Shown here: positions 19,066 through 29,124 of the stretch, piece by piece
Layout: each line of letters begins with the position of its first letter
Position numbering within the stretch: the first letter of the stretch is position 1
Assembly (NCBI RefSeq): GCF_012847335.1
Contig: NZ_JABBDX010000005.1
Coordinates: 178,333-242,332 of the forward strand
Length of the DNA stretch: 64,000 nucleotides
From: Psychrobacter sp. MF31
GTDB taxonomy: Bacteria > Pseudomonadota > Gammaproteobacteria > Pseudomonadales > Moraxellaceae
Direction: 5' to 3'
Translations under genes and position numbers: made by a program
Notes under the pieces: model-generated
The model's database searches: none
Told to the model about the DNA's origin: nothing
The model's input: only the letters and a program-made list of their open reading frames with translations

Positions 19066-21561
19066 ATGAATGAATATAATATTGACAACATCAACATTGA
19101 CATCGATGATGAGGCGCTTGACAGCACCAAAGCTACCGATAAGCCTGAGAATTACCTCCCCCTTTTAGCCCTTCGTGACGTTGTCGTCTATCCGCACATG
19201 CAAATTGCGCTGTTCGTTGGTCGCGCGCCGTCGGTGAAAGCCGTTGAGCTTGCGCAAGCCGAATACGATAGTAAGGTGCTGGTGGTCGCGCAAAAAGACT
19301 CTTTAACCGAAGACATCGACCAAGATAACCTTTATAAGTTTGGCACAGTTTGCCGAATTGTCAGCACCATGCCGCACGACAGCGATGACAACTGCATCAA
19401 GGTATTGATTGAGGGCGAATACCGCGCCCGCGTTGATAGCTTAGAAGACCATGATGACGTGCTAATGGCAAGCTTTGATCGTGCCGATTTGAACGTCGAG
19501 ATGGACGAGCGCCAACAAAAAAACACCATCAAAGCGCTGATTAGCTTATTTGAAAGCTATGCCGACGCACGCCTGCGCAATGCCCGTGAGCTAATTCGCG
19601 TTGCCAAACGCATTGATGATTTGCTCGAGCTTGTGTATTTTATCTCAACGCGCGTGTCGATGGATTTAGATATCAAGCAATCGTTTTTGGAAGAGGACGA
19701 TTTAAAAGCGCATATCAATACCTTGACTGAGTATTTGGTCAAACAAAGCGCAGAGCAAAATATCGAACAAGACATTCAAGACGCTGTCCGTCAGCAAATG
19801 GAAGACAATCAGCGCGAGTATTTTTTAAATGAAAAAATGAAAGCCATTAAAAATGAGCTTTCAGACCTTCATAACGGCGCGTTTGATGCGGAAGATGATA
19901 CTGCTGAACTTGAGCAGCGCTTGGCTGAGGCTGATTTGCCAGAAGACGTTCGCAAAAAAGCCGAGCAAGAGTTTAAAAAGCTCAAAATGATGCCGCCTGC
20001 CTCTTCTGAGTCGTCCGTTGTCCGTAACTATATCGAGTGGATTTTGGACACGCCTTGGAACGCGGCAAGCAAAGTGTCGATCAACCTTGATAAAGCCAAA
20101 ACCATCTTGGATGAAGACCATTACGGCTTGCAAGATGTGAAAGACCGCATTTTGGAATATTTAGCGGTTCAGTCACGGGTGAAAAAACTTCGCGGCCCTA
20201 TTTTGTGCCTCGTTGGCCCGCCAGGGGTAGGTAAAACCTCGCTTGGGGAGTCCATTGCTCGCGCAACCGGCCGTAAATTTGTACGGATGGCATTGGGCGG
20301 CGTCCGCGATGAAGCTGAAATCCGTGGTCACAGACGTACTTATATTGGCGCGATGCCCGGTAAAATCGTTCAGTCATTGGCAAAAGTTGAAGTCAAAAAC
20401 CCGCTATTTTTATTAGACGAAGTCGATAAAATGGCGCAAGACTTCCGCGGTGACCCCGCGTCAGCGCTACTTGAGGTGCTTGACCCATCGCAAAACGACA
20501 GCTTTAACGACCATTATTTAGACATGGACTTGGACTTGTCGCAAGTGATGTTTATCTGTACCGCCAACAGCATGGACATTCCGCCCGCGCTGCTTGACCG
20601 GATGGAAGTGATTCGCCTTCCGGGTTACACCGAAGAAGAAAAAATCAATATCGCTCAAAAGTACCTTGTACCAAAAGCAGTGAAGCAAAATGGGCTCAAA
20701 GACGGCGAGATTGAAATCGTTGATGCCGCGCTGCACAGCATCGTTCGCAGCTACACTCGTGAAGCTGGCGTTCGAAACCTTGAGCGCGAAATCAATAAAA
20801 TCTGCCGAAAAGTCGTCCGCGAGTCGGTCGAATCACACGGCGCGCGAACTCCGAAAAAAGACGAGCGTAACCTTGTCACTGTTGACGACAACAACATTGA
20901 TGACTATCTAGGCGTTCATCAGTTCGACTACGGCTTGGCAGAAAAAGAGCCAGAAATCGGTCGCGTCACCGGTCTTGCTTGGACGCAAGTTGGCGGCGAG
21001 CTATTGACCATTGAAGCAGCGGCAATGAAAGGCAAAGGCGAGCTGATTTTCACAGGCTCTCTTGGCGATGTGATGAAAGAGTCGATTCGCGCTGCCATGA
21101 GCGTGGTTCGCGCTCGCGGGGATTTACTCGGTATCGATTACGAAACCATCAAAAATACCGACATTCACGTTCATATGCCAGAGGGTGCAACGCCAAAAGA
21201 TGGTCCATCAGCCGGTGGCGCGCTAACGACGGCGTTGGTATCGGCATTAACTGGAATTGCCATCCGACCTGATATTGCCATGACAGGGGAAATTACCCTT
21301 CGCGGTAAAATCCTGCGCATTGGCGGGTTGAAAGAGAAGCTTCTTGCCGCCCATCGCGGTGGTATCAAGCACGTCTTGATCCCAGCAAGCAATGAGCGCG
21401 ACTTGGCGGACATTCCGGACAACGTCAAAGCAGGATTGACCATTCAGCCAGTATCGACCATTGACGAGGTGTTAAAAGCGGCACTGGTTAGCGCTCCTGC
21501 CCCAATCAGCCCCACCAAAGTCACGGTAGATACCACCAAAGGCAACGCGCTTCATAACTAA
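19066..21561 (+). CDS. lon: ATP-dependent protease Lon
   Basis: Cytoplasmic homohexameric AAA+ protease degrading misfolded and regulatory proteins. The 831-residue protein has an N-terminal LON substrate domain (LPLLALRDVVVYPHMQIALFVGR), a helical linker, the AAA+ module with Walker A GPPGVGKTS and Walker B FLLDEVDK, and the S16 protease domain. The catalytic dyad is S715 in DGPSAGG and K758 in GLKEKLL; the 43-residue spacing equals that in E. coli Lon. GAGG precedes the ATG. No clpX or hupB is adjacent in this window, unlike in many gammaproteobacteria. Confidence 0.98.
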   Translation: MNEYNIDNINIDIDDEALDSTKATDKPENYLPLLALRDVVVYPHMQIALFVGRAPSVKAVELAQAEYDSKVLVVAQKDSLTEDIDQDNLYKFGTVCRIVSTMPHDSDDNCIKVLIEGEYRARVDSLEDHDDVLMASFDRADLNVEMDERQQKNTIKALISLFESYADARLRNARELIRVAKRIDDLLELVYFISTRVSMDLDIKQSFLEEDDLKAHINTLTEYLVKQSAEQNIEQDIQDAVRQQMEDNQREYFLNEKMKAIKNELSDLHNGAFDAEDDTAELEQRLAEADLPEDVRKKAEQEFKKLKMMPPASSESSVVRNYIEWILDTPWNAASKVSINLDKAKTILDEDHYGLQDVKDRILEYLAVQSRVKKLRGPILCLVGPPGVGKTSLGESIARATGRKFVRMALGGVRDEAEIRGHRRTYIGAMPGKIVQSLAKVEVKNPLFLLDEVDKMAQDFRGDPASALLEVLDPSQNDSFNDHYLDMDLDLSQVMFICTANSMDIPPALLDRMEVIRLPGYTEEEKINIAQKYLVPKAVKQNGLKDGEIEIVDAALHSIVRSYTREAGVRNLEREINKICRKVVRESVESHGARTPKKDERNLVTVDDNNIDDYLGVHQFDYGLAEKEPEIGRVTGLAWTQVGGELLTIEAAAMKGKGELIFTGSLGDVMKESIRAAMSVVRARGDLLGIDYETIKNTDIHVHMPEGATPKDGPSAGGALTTALVSALTGIAIRPDIAMTGEITLRGKILRIGGLKEKLLAAHRGGIKHVLIPASNERDLADIPDNVKAGLTIQPVSTIDEVLKAALVSAPAPISPTKVTVDTTKGNALHN

Positions 21562-21585
21562 TTTGCCAGCCTAAACTTTATCATA

Positions 21586-21617
21586 AAAGCCGCTTATTTA
21601 TAAATAGGCGGCTTTTT
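21586..21617 (+). terminator. Terminator of lon
   Basis: A stem pairing AAAGCCGC-TATT with AATA-GCGGCTTT is followed by a T run, about 25 nt after the lon stop codon. Confidence 0.85.
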
Positions 21618-21717
21618 TATGGTCTATCTTTTTTATTTCTATGAACAATTTTTTACATCTACTTTAAAAAGGGCTGTGTTATGGTTTGGTAAAATAATGA
21701 TTAAACGGCTTTTTATC

Positions 21718-22734
21718 ATGTTAAAAAAATTATCGTTAACAACCATAGCAACGCTTAGTCTGACCTTTTTAGTTGGCTGTCAAACCGCGCCGTTATCAAA
21801 ATCTGCTAATCAAAATTCAGCAAGTCCAACTTTTAAAAACATGAGCTTAAACGCCGTTTCACCGCAGCAACTGCTTGAGCGCTTAACCTATTACGATTGG
21901 CAATTAATTCAGGTTAAAAGCGCGACTGGCAAAACCAAACCCTTTCGCCACGACCCGCCTTTACTCATGGATGTCACTCCGAACAGCTTGATGTTTAGTG
22001 AAGGCTGCTACCGTTATCAAGTATTTCTTAGTGATGTCCTTGGTCGAACCTACCTTTATAGTTTTAATAACTTCAGAACGCTTGAGGCACTTCCGGCGCT
22101 AATTTGCCAAAACAGTGGCACTGATGATAGCAGCGAGATTCGATCGACACTCGAGCGCTTATTTGTGCCTTATGGCGATGTCGGATTTAATTTTGAGGTG
22201 TTATCCGCAAGCCAACCGCAACCAAAAATTGCGCTAAGCATCAACAACGGCGCCGCGCTTATTTTTAGCGGTAAAGCAAAGCCTCAGCAGAGCGTTTCAG
22301 GGATTCCGATTACCCATGAGTTATTGCAGCGCTATAACTGGCGACTGATTCGGGCAACAGACGCCAATCAAAACTTGATTGATGACTTTCATCAGCCCGA
22401 CATTCCGATCACAGCAAGCTTTTTTACTGATGAGTATCGGCAACAATTTGGGGTGTCAGTCGGTCAGCATGGCTCAGGCGGAAGTTATGTGTTATCAGTC
22501 AATCAAACCTTGTTAACCCAAACTGACCCCTCAATCGCCATTAGCTTTGGTGAAAGATTGGATAACATCTGGCGTAAATTTGTCGTTGTGGCATTAAAAC
22601 CAAGCCAGCTTATTTTAACGGAGCAACAAGCGCCATCGCAAAATAGCAATCAAACCAGTCCGCGATATTTACTTACGCAAAGGGTAGAATCAGGCGAAAC
22701 TTTGGTTTGGGAAAATGAGGTAAAAAATCATTAA
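21718..22734 (+). CDS. Two-repeat lipoprotein (META/HslJ-like), copy 1
   Basis: Predicted lipoprotein of 338 residues; the lipobox FLVGC puts the lipidated cysteine at C21 if the ATG at 21718 is used (an ATG seven codons upstream is also possible). The mature protein contains two related halves, each opening with a tryptophan motif (YYDWQLIQVKSA and RYNWRLIRATDA), each with a conserved Gly-rich strand. This resembles META/HslJ-like domains, but the match is by eye only. It is paralogous to the next gene (shared ITHELLQRYNWRL-type motif and GETLVWENE ending). Its job is unknown; envelope stress or inhibitor binding is plausible. Confidence 0.7.
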   Translation: MLKKLSLTTIATLSLTFLVGCQTAPLSKSANQNSASPTFKNMSLNAVSPQQLLERLTYYDWQLIQVKSATGKTKPFRHDPPLLMDVTPNSLMFSEGCYRYQVFLSDVLGRTYLYSFNNFRTLEALPALICQNSGTDDSSEIRSTLERLFVPYGDVGFNFEVLSASQPQPKIALSINNGAALIFSGKAKPQQSVSGIPITHELLQRYNWRLIRATDANQNLIDDFHQPDIPITASFFTDEYRQQFGVSVGQHGSGGSYVLSVNQTLLTQTDPSIAISFGERLDNIWRKFVVVALKPSQLILTEQQAPSQNSNQTSPRYLLTQRVESGETLVWENEVKNH

Positions 22735-22799
22735 TTTAAGCGTTCTCTTAAGCAATTTTATCCAACGCCCGATTTATATTTTTATAAAAGGATTTTAGC

Positions 22800-23957
22800 A
22801 TGGCGCTATTTAAAACCCCTCATTTTAGAACCACTCAATTATTTTCTGCCATTGGAATTATTAGCTCTATTGGTCTGATAGGATGTCAAAGTACGCCTTC
22901 GCAAGTGAATACTTTTCCTGTCGTTACGCCTGCGTCTAGTCAGGACATTGAAGTGACAGGGGATAAAGTGATTGAATGGGCAAATGGCTACGATTGGCAG
23001 TTGGCGCAAGCCATTGACGCTCAGGGTAAGACTACGACTATTTCCGCTGCTGATCCTATTACCTTTGAGATCACGCCGCATACAGTCAGCTTAAAGCAAG
23101 GCTGCCAAAATTATAGTATTGGCTTTAACTCTTTAACCGCGCCGCCCTTCCCCTATCATGGTTTTGGCTTATTGCCCTCTAAGACAGATTGTATCAACCA
23201 TTTGCCTAATCAAGAAGATGTCAGTGGTGGCAGTATGCTTGCTACATTATTGTTAAAAGACTCCTTTTTAAACTTTAATCTTAAACAGTTGCATCAAGAT
23301 CAGTCACCAACAGCAAAACCTTTTGCATCACAGCGTCTGGCGCTTATCACCAAACAAGGCAACACCCTCATCTTTCAAGGAACACCTAAAAGCTTTGCTA
23401 AGCCTGCCGGACTTCCTATTACCCATGAGTTGCTTGAAGCGTATCAGTGGCGGCTTGTCAGCGCGCTAAACCCTTCTTATGACGACCACGGCAAATTGCT
23501 GTCTAAAGCGCCAATTGGTGATTTTTATCACCCTGATTTTCCCATTACCCTTGGATTTTCTAATACTAAAGAGCAATATGCTTCTTTTTATTCAAACTGT
23601 AACTACGGTATCGGTGGCATTTATGCCTTATTAAAAGACCATACGCTACTAATAGGAAAAGGGTCGCAAACGGTGATGAGCTGTGGTCTTAATGGCAATA
23701 GGGTCGAAACGCGACTATCAAATCTTGAAACTGGTAGCCGCAGCAAGCTGACCTTGAGCTTACAGCCAACAACAGCGACCGCAGATTTTCCGCGTTACAA
23801 CTTACTGCAAACGATGGCAACAGGTGAAACCTTAGTTTGGCAAAATGAACCTTTACCTAAATATTCAGGATTGCCGCTTGAGGAATCGAACGTAAGCAAA
23901 ACCGATAGTACTAAAGATGATCAACTGCCAACCGTTAATGTCGAGCCAGATCATTAA
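22800..23957 (+). CDS. Two-repeat lipoprotein (META/HslJ-like), copy 2
   Basis: Predicted lipoprotein of 385 residues with lipobox GLIGC (C29). Two internal halves start GYDWQLAQAIDA and AYQWRLVSALNP, mirroring copy 1, and the end ATGETLVWQNE aligns with SGETLVWENE there. Extra cysteines (QGCQNY, TDCIN, NCNYG, SCGLN) could form disulfides in the periplasm. A polar tail of about 30 residues follows. AAGGA lies about 8 nt upstream of the ATG, and only 65 nt separate it from copy 1, so the pair is probably an operon created by tandem duplication. Confidence 0.7.
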   Translation: MALFKTPHFRTTQLFSAIGIISSIGLIGCQSTPSQVNTFPVVTPASSQDIEVTGDKVIEWANGYDWQLAQAIDAQGKTTTISAADPITFEITPHTVSLKQGCQNYSIGFNSLTAPPFPYHGFGLLPSKTDCINHLPNQEDVSGGSMLATLLLKDSFLNFNLKQLHQDQSPTAKPFASQRLALITKQGNTLIFQGTPKSFAKPAGLPITHELLEAYQWRLVSALNPSYDDHGKLLSKAPIGDFYHPDFPITLGFSNTKEQYASFYSNCNYGIGGIYALLKDHTLLIGKGSQTVMSCGLNGNRVETRLSNLETGSRSKLTLSLQPTTATADFPRYNLLQTMATGETLVWQNEPLPKYSGLPLEESNVSKTDSTKDDQLPTVNVEPDH

Positions 23958-23982
23958 CCGTTAATTATCACTTATAAAACAT

Positions 23983-24014
23983 AAAAAAGCTGAACATCAT
24001 GGCTCAGCTTTTTA
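23983..24014. terminator. Bidirectional terminator between convergent genes
   Basis: AAAAAGCTGA at 23984-23993 pairs with TCAGCTTTTT at 24004-24013 around a 10-nt loop. It serves the lipoprotein pair on the plus strand and the PliG-like gene on the minus strand. Confidence 0.85.
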
Positions 24015-24050
24015 TATGTTTATTTGAACTTTTTCAAAATTGTCTAAAAG

Positions 24051-24464
24051 CTATTTAATCGTCACAGTTAAATAATACGGCTTTGGCGTGTTGCTCGCTC
24101 GGGCTTGGTTTCGTGGTTGCAGCACGCGGATGGTTTGTGTCCCTGTTTTGCTTAGTGTTACCGGATTTTCACTAATATCGGGTGAGTTTGTGCCATAAAG
24201 TACCGGATACAGATCTTGGCTACCGACAAGCTTAGCGCTCACCTTTTGACCTTTTTTGGCATAGAATTTATATTCGCAGTAGTCGTAGCCGATCACTGCG
24301 CCTGCGCGATTGACGTCATAGCTGCCTTTATTCATTTTGAGCTCGGACTGACCGCAGCGATTAACGTCTTGAGCAGCATTGGCATTGACCGCCATTCCCC
24401 CAAATAACAATGCTGGGATGATGGCTAAATTTAAGGCTTTAGTCGTTTTCATAACTGATTTCAT
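24051..24464 (-). CDS. pliG: PliG-like inhibitor of g-type lysozyme
   Basis: Periplasmic protein of 137 residues with a signal peptide ending near AVNANA. The mature part contains IGYDYCEYKFYAKKGQKV and TIRVLQPRNQAR, which align closely with E. coli PliG (GYDYDTYTFYAKKGQKV and LRVLQTRNDAR, recalled from memory). PliG proteins bind and block goose-type lysozymes, protecting the cell wall from animal or bacterial muramidases. This version has additional cysteines (RCGQ, YDYCEY) that might form a disulfide. A strong AAGGAG lies 6 nt upstream. It is divergent from sodC. Confidence 0.8.
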   Translation of the reverse strand: MKSVMKTTKALNLAIIPALLFGGMAVNANAAQDVNRCGQSELKMNKGSYDVNRAGAVIGYDYCEYKFYAKKGQKVSAKLVGSQDLYPVLYGTNSPDISENPVTLSKTGTQTIRVLQPRNQARASNTPKPYYLTVTIK

Positions 24465-24771
24465 TATTTCTCCTTATTTTTTAATTTAATTAACACCGCT
24501 ATTTATCATAACGAAATTATCCGTTTTTTAAGCAATATTTTGTTGTTCGACGTTTCTTAGCGTATTAATAATGCTTATTTTAGCGCTAACAAAACCATTA
24601 TTTTTTCTCACCTTTCACAAAATTTACAATTATTAACCGATTGTTGCGCTTATCTTCATCAGTTTCAGCTTTTGCGCCGTTATACTAAAACCGATGTCGA
24701 GTTAGCCTTAACTTGGATTTCACAATTTTAAATTTATTTGATAATTAATAATGACAATAATGGAGATAATA
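24465..24771. other. Divergent control region between pliG and sodC
   Basis: About 307 nt of AT-rich DNA holding the promoters for both divergent genes. I see no strong palindrome or RNA structure; GGAGATAATA just before the sodC ATG is its ribosome binding site. Confidence 0.4.
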
Positions 24772-25344
24772 ATGAAAACGCTCATCAATAAAAAAACCAT
24801 GCTAACGAGTGCCGTATTATGTAGCGCCGCGCTTGCGCTCAGTGCCTGTCAAAGCACCGAAGGTCAGATGCATACGGGCAACCCATTAAGCCAGCCTACC
24901 TTAAAATCCACGTTGAAAACGACTGATGCCAAACAAATGGAAGTGGGTCAAATGTTCTTGCGACCTGTTGAGGGCGGCGTTCAAGTCTATGGCAAATTGA
25001 TGAATTTGACTCCAGGGCAGACGGTTGCGATCCATATTCATGAAACCGGAAGCTGCGCGGATATGGGCAAAGCAGCAGGTGGTCACTTTAACCCTGACAA
25101 TTATAAACACTCAAACCCAAATGATATGATGGGTCACGCAGGCGACTTGCCAAACATTACTGCTGACGCTTCTGGCGTAGCAACGCTTAACTTTGTAAAC
25201 AAAAAAATCTCCGCCGCCGAAGCCGGAAAATATAGCGTTAACCGCCGCGCCTTTATCATCCATAGCGGCGCTGATGACTATATGAGCCAGCCTGCAGGGG
25301 CGTCAGGTGATCGAATTGCTTGTGGTATTATTGAAAAGAACTGA
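24772..25344 (+). CDS. sodC: Cu/Zn superoxide dismutase, lipoprotein type
   Basis: Periplasmic enzyme dismutating superoxide. The 190-residue precursor has the lipobox LALSAC (C26), so it is membrane-anchored. Copper/zinc ligands are present: VAIHIHETGSC (two His), GGHFNP, a bridging and zinc-ligand region with GHAGDLPNI, and FIIHSGADDY. The Cys pair (GSC and IACG) should form the conserved disulfide, and SGDRIACGII is the family end motif. The ATG at 24772 is chosen for its GGAG; an upstream ATG adds seven residues. Confidence 0.93.
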   Translation: MKTLINKKTMLTSAVLCSAALALSACQSTEGQMHTGNPLSQPTLKSTLKTTDAKQMEVGQMFLRPVEGGVQVYGKLMNLTPGQTVAIHIHETGSCADMGKAAGGHFNPDNYKHSNPNDMMGHAGDLPNITADASGVATLNFVNKKISAAEAGKYSVNRRAFIIHSGADDYMSQPAGASGDRIACGIIEKN

Positions 25345-25371
25345 TTTGATAAAGCTCTAAAACAGCCATAA

Positions 25372-25411
25372 TAAAAACCTCTTATCCTGTTATAGGTTAA
25401 GAGGTTTTTTT
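25372..25411. terminator. Terminator of sodC, probably shared with topA
   Basis: AAACCTCTTA pairs with TAAGAGGTTT around a 13-nt loop, with a T run on the plus strand and an A run on the left, so it may end both the sodC and the convergent topA transcripts. Confidence 0.8.
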
Positions 25412-25459
25412 ATAAAATATATATGGAAATATAAATGCTAAATGATAAAGCGTTAAAAA

Positions 25460-28123
25460 CTACTCTTCAATCCATTTGCCATTGCGCCAGTAAACCCCCC
25501 AACGCGTGGCTTTGCCATTTTTTTCAGAACCGACATACTGCTCTTTGTTTTTTCTTGACCAGCGCAAGATCGTTGGGTTGCCCTCGGGGTCTTCGTCAGG
25601 CGCGTCAAACAGATATTGAAACTTGTCTTCCAATTTGTCTTTGATTGGTCGCAGCTCACGAAGCTTTGGTGCTCGCGTTTCGCGGACTTTGGGAAATTTG
25701 GACGCCGCTAAAAACATCCCTGCCGCCCCTTCACGCAAAATAAAGTGGTCGTCATGCTTGGTGGATTTTAAATCCGGCATGTCGATCGGCTCCATTCGTG
25801 GCGGTGCAGGCTCGCCCGTTTTGAGCACTTTTCGGGTATTGTCACATTTTTGACAAGCAAAATAAGGTCCAAAGCGACCCGTTTTTAGCTCCATTTGACC
25901 ATCGCATTTGTCGCAATCGATGGTAGGCGCATCTGACCCTGGAACTTCAAACTTGCCTTCTTCTAAAATATAGCCGTCGCAGTCCGGATTGTTGCCGCAA
26001 ATGTGCAACTTTAAACCGCCATCGACGATATAGCCGTCCATGGCGGTGGCGCATTTTGGACAGCGCTTTTTTTCCATCAAGTCTTTGACTTCGGCGATAT
26101 CATCGCTATCACTGTCATCAAGATTGGCAAATGCTTCGACCGGCATTAGATTTTTGGTGCCTTTGCAGCGCTCTTTTGGCGGCAAATTATAGCCCGTGCA
26201 GCCTAAAAATACACCGGTTGATCCGGTTCGCAACTGCATGGGGCGACCGCACAAGTCGCAATGAACGTCAGGGACGTCCGTTGGGTCATTAGGTCGCATG
26301 CCGTCTTGGTCTTTGGCGCGATCAAGCTTGGTTTTAAAGTCGCCATAAAAGTTATCAAGGACGTTTTTCCAGTCCTGATCCCCTTCGGCAACGTGGTCAA
26401 GCTTGTCCTCAAGCGCCGCGGTAAACGTATAATCCATTAAGTCCGGAAAGCTTGCGGTCAAGCGGTCGGTGACAATATCGCCCATTTTTTCGGCAAACAG
26501 GCGCTTATTTTCAAGCTTGACGTAGCCGCGATCTTGAATGGTTGAGATGATCGACGCATAAGTTGATGGTCGACCGATGCCTTTTTTCTCAAGCTCTTTG
26601 ACCAGGCTTGCCTCAGTGTAGCGCGGTGGCGGCTTGGTAAAATGCTGACTTGGGTCAAGCTTATCTAAAGTGAGCGCCTCCCCTGCTTTAACATCAGGAA
26701 GTAAGGTATCATCCGTTTTGGCAGGCGGCATAACTTTGGTAAAGCCATCAAAGGTCATGGTGCGACCGCGAGCTTTAAGCTCCACGTTGCCAGCGGTGAC
26801 GATTAAATTGACCGATAAATACTTGGCAGGCGTCATTTGACACGCCACAAACTGCCGCCAAATCAGCTCATAAAGTCGGATCGCATCGCGCTCAACGCCT
26901 TTTAACTGCGTTGATTTTAAATTGACGTTGGAGGGTCGGATGGCTTCGTGAGCCTCTTGCGCGTTTTGCTTATTGCCATAAACGTTGGGCTTGGCAGGAA
27001 CGTATTTTTTTCCAAAATTGTCCTCAATAAAGCCGCGTGCTGCTATTTGAGCGTCGTTTGACAAAAACGTCGAGTCAGTTCGCATATAAGTGATGTAACC
27101 GGCTTCATACAAACGCTGAGCCAAAATCATGGTCTTTTTCACTGAAAAACCAAGCCGAGTGCTGGCGGCTTGCTGCAACGTTGAGGTGATAAACGGCGCA
27201 CTTGGCTTGGACTGAGTCGGTTTTTCTTCGCGCTCTTTGACGATAAAATCCGCCGATTTTAAAATATCAAGAACGCTGTCCGTTTGTTTTTTATTGCCAA
27301 GCTTTAAGGGTTTACCGTCTTGTTTAACGGCTTCTAAGCGAATATTTTCAGGCTCGGCACTAGCACTTTTATTAGCAGCACTTTTTTTAGCATCAGAAAT
27401 GTGCGTGTCCGCGTGAATTTGCCAGTATTCTTCAGGGATGAAGGCGCGAATTTCTTGCTCACGCTCAACGACCAAGCGCATCGCAACCGACTGAACGCGA
27501 CCTGCTGACAAGCCGCGAGCGACCTTTTGCCAAAGTAGCGGCGACACCATAAAGCCGACCACGCGGTCTAAAAATCGGCGCGCTTGCTGAGCGTTCACGC
27601 GGTCGATATCCAGCTTTGAGGGCTGCTCAAAGGCGCTTTGGATTGCCGATTTAGTGATTTCGTTAAACACCACGCGCTGATATTTGCTATCGTCGCCACC
27701 GATGACTTCTTTTAAATGCCAAGCAATCGCTTCACCCTCACGATCCATATCGGTCGCCAAATAAATTTTATCGGCGTCTTTAGCAAGCGCTTTAAGCTCT
27801 TTGATGACTTTGGTTTTATTGGGCAGCACTTCATAAACGGCTTTCCAGCCGTGCTCAGGGTCAACACCCATCCGCCGAACAAGCGCTTGCTGAGCTTTTT
27901 CTTCTTTACTGAGCTTGTCATCTTTGGCGGTTTTTTTAGTCGTTTTACCGCTGCCGCTGACTGGCAAGTCGCGAACGTGACCAATGCTTGATCGCACAAT
28001 AAAATCGTTGCCCAAATATTTATTGATCGTTTTGGCTTTGGCGGGTGATTCGACGATCACTAAGGACTTGCCAGCGCTTTCGCTGTCACTTTTTTTGCTC
28101 GGTTTGGTTGGGGTTTTTGCCAT
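25460..28123 (-). CDS. topA: DNA topoisomerase I
   Basis: Type IA topoisomerase relaxing negative supercoils. The 887-residue protein begins with the Toprim domain ([31 protein letters not shown]). The catalytic tyrosine lies in [11 protein letters not shown] (Y346 by this start). At least three C-terminal zinc ribbons follow: CDLCGRP...CKG, CPKCATA...CDGY and CDKCDGQ...CQKC, then a basic tail. I use the ATG giving MAKTPTKPS. The frame opens eight codons earlier at a TTG, with another ATG between; no start has a clear Shine-Dalgarno. Confidence 0.96.
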   Translation of the reverse strand: MAKTPTKPSKKSDSESAGKSLVIVESPAKAKTINKYLGNDFIVRSSIGHVRDLPVSGSGKTTKKTAKDDKLSKEEKAQQALVRRMGVDPEHGWKAVYEVLPNKTKVIKELKALAKDADKIYLATDMDREGEAIAWHLKEVIGGDDSKYQRVVFNEITKSAIQSAFEQPSKLDIDRVNAQQARRFLDRVVGFMVSPLLWQKVARGLSAGRVQSVAMRLVVEREQEIRAFIPEEYWQIHADTHISDAKKSAANKSASAEPENIRLEAVKQDGKPLKLGNKKQTDSVLDILKSADFIVKEREEKPTQSKPSAPFITSTLQQAASTRLGFSVKKTMILAQRLYEAGYITYMRTDSTFLSNDAQIAARGFIEDNFGKKYVPAKPNVYGNKQNAQEAHEAIRPSNVNLKSTQLKGVERDAIRLYELIWRQFVACQMTPAKYLSVNLIVTAGNVELKARGRTMTFDGFTKVMPPAKTDDTLLPDVKAGEALTLDKLDPSQHFTKPPPRYTEASLVKELEKKGIGRPSTYASIISTIQDRGYVKLENKRLFAEKMGDIVTDRLTASFPDLMDYTFTAALEDKLDHVAEGDQDWKNVLDNFYGDFKTKLDRAKDQDGMRPNDPTDVPDVHCDLCGRPMQLRTGSTGVFLGCTGYNLPPKERCKGTKNLMPVEAFANLDDSDSDDIAEVKDLMEKKRCPKCATAMDGYIVDGGLKLHICGNNPDCDGYILEEGKFEVPGSDAPTIDCDKCDGQMELKTGRFGPYFACQKCDNTRKVLKTGEPAPPRMEPIDMPDLKSTKHDDHFILREGAAGMFLAASKFPKVRETRAPKLRELRPIKDKLEDKFQYLFDAPDEDPEGNPTILRWSRKNKEQYVGSEKNGKATRWGVYWRNGKWIEE

Positions 28124-28355
28124 GGGTAACGACACCATAATAATCAATGAAAATAAATAATTGTGGATCAGTCAGGGTTCATATTGTCATTCTTGTTGTT
28201 GACCGATCAGGAGTTAAGTCCCATCATCGCGCTGATATCAAGGACTTTTAAGCTATATTGACGGTACACTGCTAAGAGTTGGACTGTCAACCGTAAAATT
28301 TATTTGCTGCTAAAATAGTCAAGCTTTATAAAACAATGCCTTATAAAAAAATGTC

Positions 28356-28880
28356 TTATGCTTGCTGCGTCTCAATAGATGTCGCCAACTGCTCAAGATG
28401 CGCTTTTAGCATTAAAAGTTCAGCCTCAAGCTGATTTTGTTGATAATTGGGATTGGTGATCGGGCGAACATAGTTCACATCTTCCCAAAATATCACGATA
28501 CTATTGGCTTTAATAACCAGCGCTTTGACAAACGGTGCTATGCTTTTTGGCAGATCAATCGGCTGATTGTCTAAAATAAACGCGGATTTTGGTGGATTGT
28601 CCATCGCAGCTGCGCGCCAACGCCCGTCAACCGCATGATAGCGCAAATACGGCAACTGACGACCTTCAAGCACCAAGCCATATTGGGCGATCATGCCGCG
28701 ACCAAGCTCGCCATCACGACCGCGAACCCAATCAGGGCAAGCGATCAGCTTTGGGTTAAGATCAAGTCGCCGAGCCTCCATCCGAAGCTTATCCAAGCGC
28801 TGATCAATGCCGCTGGGCTTTAGTGCCAGCATACTGCCAAGCACAAATAAAGCAATCGCAATTGCAATCCACATTCCCAT
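28356..28880 (-). CDS. Membrane-anchored hypothetical protein
   Basis: A 174-residue protein with one N-terminal membrane segment (WIAIAIALFVLGSMLAL), a soluble middle domain (CPDWVRGRDGELGRGMIAQYGLVLEG, YHAVDGRWRAAA) and a C-terminal helical stretch rich in Glu, Gln and Leu (QNQLEAELLMLKAHLEQLATSIETQ) likely to form a coiled coil. I do not recognise the family. It lies upstream of topA on the same strand with a 230-nt gap. Confidence 0.7.
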   Translation of the reverse strand: MGMWIAIAIALFVLGSMLALKPSGIDQRLDKLRMEARRLDLNPKLIACPDWVRGRDGELGRGMIAQYGLVLEGRQLPYLRYHAVDGRWRAAAMDNPPKSAFILDNQPIDLPKSIAPFVKALVIKANSIVIFWEDVNYVRPITNPNYQQNQLEAELLMLKAHLEQLATSIETQQA

Positions 28881-29124
28881 AGCTTTTGCACCTATCTGTC
28901 ATATTACGGCTATTGTTTTGCCTTCAGCGCCATTTTACGCTTGCTATCAACGTAATGCCTCAATATCGCGGCGGCAATTGCAAAAATCAAGCCTGAATCA
29001 AATTTCTACTAACATATCAATCACTTGATTGCCCATTTTTTGCGCTAAGTCACAATAAGACGCTCATCAGTTGACAAAAAAGGTGCTATGATAAACTAAA
29101 ATCATTGATTAGCGCAGGATTATT

